64,000 nucleotides of DNA, taken from assembly GCF_002934455.1 (NCBI RefSeq), contig NZ_PTIR01000008.1:205467-269466 (forward strand), given 5' to 3'. The stretch is from Trinickia symbiotica. GTDB taxonomy: Bacteria > Pseudomonadota > Gammaproteobacteria > Burkholderiales > Burkholderiaceae. The notes under the pieces were generated by a model. It did no database searches, was not told where the DNA came from, and worked only from the letters and a program-made list of their open reading frames with translations. The translations under genes were made by a program, and so were the position numbers. Of the stretch, positions 63,419-64,000 are shown one piece after another. Within the stretch, counting starts at the first letter, position 1. The number at the start of each line of letters is the position of its first letter.

Positions 63419-63814
63419 ATGAAGACGATTTTCGCTGCTCTCGCTTCCGCATTGCTCGTGTCGACCGCTTTCGCGCAGACCGCCGCACCGACACCGTCGA
63501 GCGCGGCAGCCGCCGCTACGCAAGCCGGTCAGACAGACACGAAGGCCAGCACCGAAGTGCAAGCGGGTACCACGAAGACCGATGCGTCGACCAATGAAGG
63601 CGGCACCGTGCCGAAGAAGGCGATTCACGGCGTGCACAGCAAGAAGAAATCGGCCGAGCATGGCGCGAAGACTCAAGGGCACAAGCTGCAAAAGAAAAAG
63701 GAGCAAAGCGCTGAGAACGGCGCCGACAAGGCGAAGTCCGACGCCGGCACGGAAACCGGCACGGCGCCCGTGAAGGCCGACGTCAAGACGGATGCTGCTG
63801 TAAAAGCGCAATAA
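63419..63814 (+). CDS. Small secreted Ala/Lys/Thr-rich protein of unknown function
   Basis: 131-residue protein with a clear signal peptide ([20 protein letters not shown]). The mature chain is low-complexity, rich in Ala, Thr, Lys, Gly and Glu, with basic stretches ([20 protein letters not shown]), no predicted domain and no cysteine. Such proteins are common as envelope-associated or periplasmic polypeptides in Burkholderiaceae, of unknown role. AAAGGAG precedes the ATG. A strong terminator follows. Confidence 0.75.
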   Translation: MKTIFAALASALLVSTAFAQTAAPTPSSAAAAATQAGQTDTKASTEVQAGTTKTDASTNEGGTVPKKAIHGVHSKKKSAEHGAKTQGHKLQKKKEQSAENGADKAKSDAGTETGTAPVKADVKTDAAVKAQ

Positions 63815-63874
63815 CATCGTTGGCCTTCCGCACGAACCAGCCCCTTGGCTACAAGAGCTGGCGTGCCCCGTTCA

Positions 63875-63901
63875 GGGCGAGTCCGGGGACTCGCCCTTTT
63901 T
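63875..63901 (+). terminator. Intrinsic terminator after the small secreted protein gene
   Basis: GGGCGAGTC (63875-63883), loop CGGG, GACTCGCCC (63888-63896) and five T. It is also the immediate upstream flank of the group II intron. Confidence 0.9.
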
Positions 63902-63905
63902 CGCC

Positions 63906-64000
63906 GTGCGCCCGGCAGGGCGCATTCACTTGGAGGTGAAAGTCCTCTACACGCCCGGCAAGGGGAAGTGTTAGCCGGAGGCAAGGGTGTCGCGGGCGAC
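63906..64000 (+). mobile_element. 5' end of a group II intron (partial, runs off the right edge)
   Basis: The sequence begins GTGCG, the group II 5' consensus, and goes on with GGAGGTGAAAGTCCTC and AAGTGTTAGCCGGAGGC, which I recognise as the start of domain I in Burkholderiales group II introns. It begins five bases after the T-run of an intrinsic terminator, the preferred target of bacterial class C introns. The reverse transcriptase/maturase frame would lie beyond the window, so class and completeness are not proven. Confidence 0.75.

Overview
The window looks like a chromosomal segment of a Burkholderiaceae bacterium (Paraburkholderia/Trinickia-like). It is GC-rich with strong third-position GC bias, most genes sit in tight ATGA/GTGA-coupled operons, and the gene families (HmgA, RbsABC-type sugar importers, ACS-family MFS carriers, a YadA-type trimeric autotransporter with an ESPR signal) are typical of that family. 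No rRNA, tRNA or CRISPR array was seen.

Layout. 1-1619 (-): an ABC exporter half-transporter running off the left edge. 1863-3197: homogentisate dioxygenase hmgA. 3387-7014: a three-subunit molybdenum hydroxylase. 6986-7762 (-) and 8040-16860: a DeoR-type repressor divergent from an operon with a split transketolase, two short-chain dehydrogenases, a complete ribose-type ABC importer and an FGGY kinase. This reads as a catabolic route for a polyol or branched sugar whose phosphorylated ketose is cleaved by the dedicated transketolase. 17069-20615: a GT4 glycosyltransferase and two FemAB/BioF2-type acyltransferases.

21117-37133 is the most striking region. It is a single-strand, tightly packed operon of wecB, a BcsB-like periplasmic protein, an NfrB-like c-di-GMP-responsive glycosyltransferase, an NfrA-like TPR/outer-membrane protein, AlgF-like, two AlgJ/AlgX-like SGNH proteins, an AlgI/DltB-like MBOAT, a DltC-like carrier protein, a DltA-like D-alanine ligase and an unrecognised lipoprotein. 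It combines three known logics: the E. coli N4-receptor polysaccharide (WecB-NfrB-NfrA), alginate O-acetylation (AlgFIJX) and Gram-positive D-alanylation (DltA/DltC/DltB). I infer a synthase-dependent ManNAc-containing exopolysaccharide decorated with acetyl and/or D-alanyl groups. Identical 12-bp palindromes, GCAAACGTTTGC, lie just before it (20815) and just after it (37314).

38380-46647 is an adhesin module: a 1696-residue trimeric autotransporter with a 690-bp near-identical internal tandem duplication, a BamE/TpgA-like lipoprotein, a DUF4019 protein and a TPR-containing glycosyltransferase. 46720-47970 is a type IB topoisomerase. 48202-53607 is an unassigned catabolic operon (PdxA-like dehydrogenase, DHDPS-family lyase, beta-propeller, MFS, amidohydrolase) with a 19-bp palindrome in front. 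53754-57284 (-) is a flavin monooxygenase, sulfonate-type binding protein and porin, divergent from a LacI-type regulator with a palindromic operator between them. 58496-63240 holds an MFS carrier, a LysR regulator divergent from an enolase-superfamily acid-sugar dehydratase, and a PLP-dependent ammonia-lyase. 63419-63814 is a small secreted Lys/Ala-rich protein. It is followed by an intrinsic terminator, directly behind which a group II intron begins and runs off the right edge.
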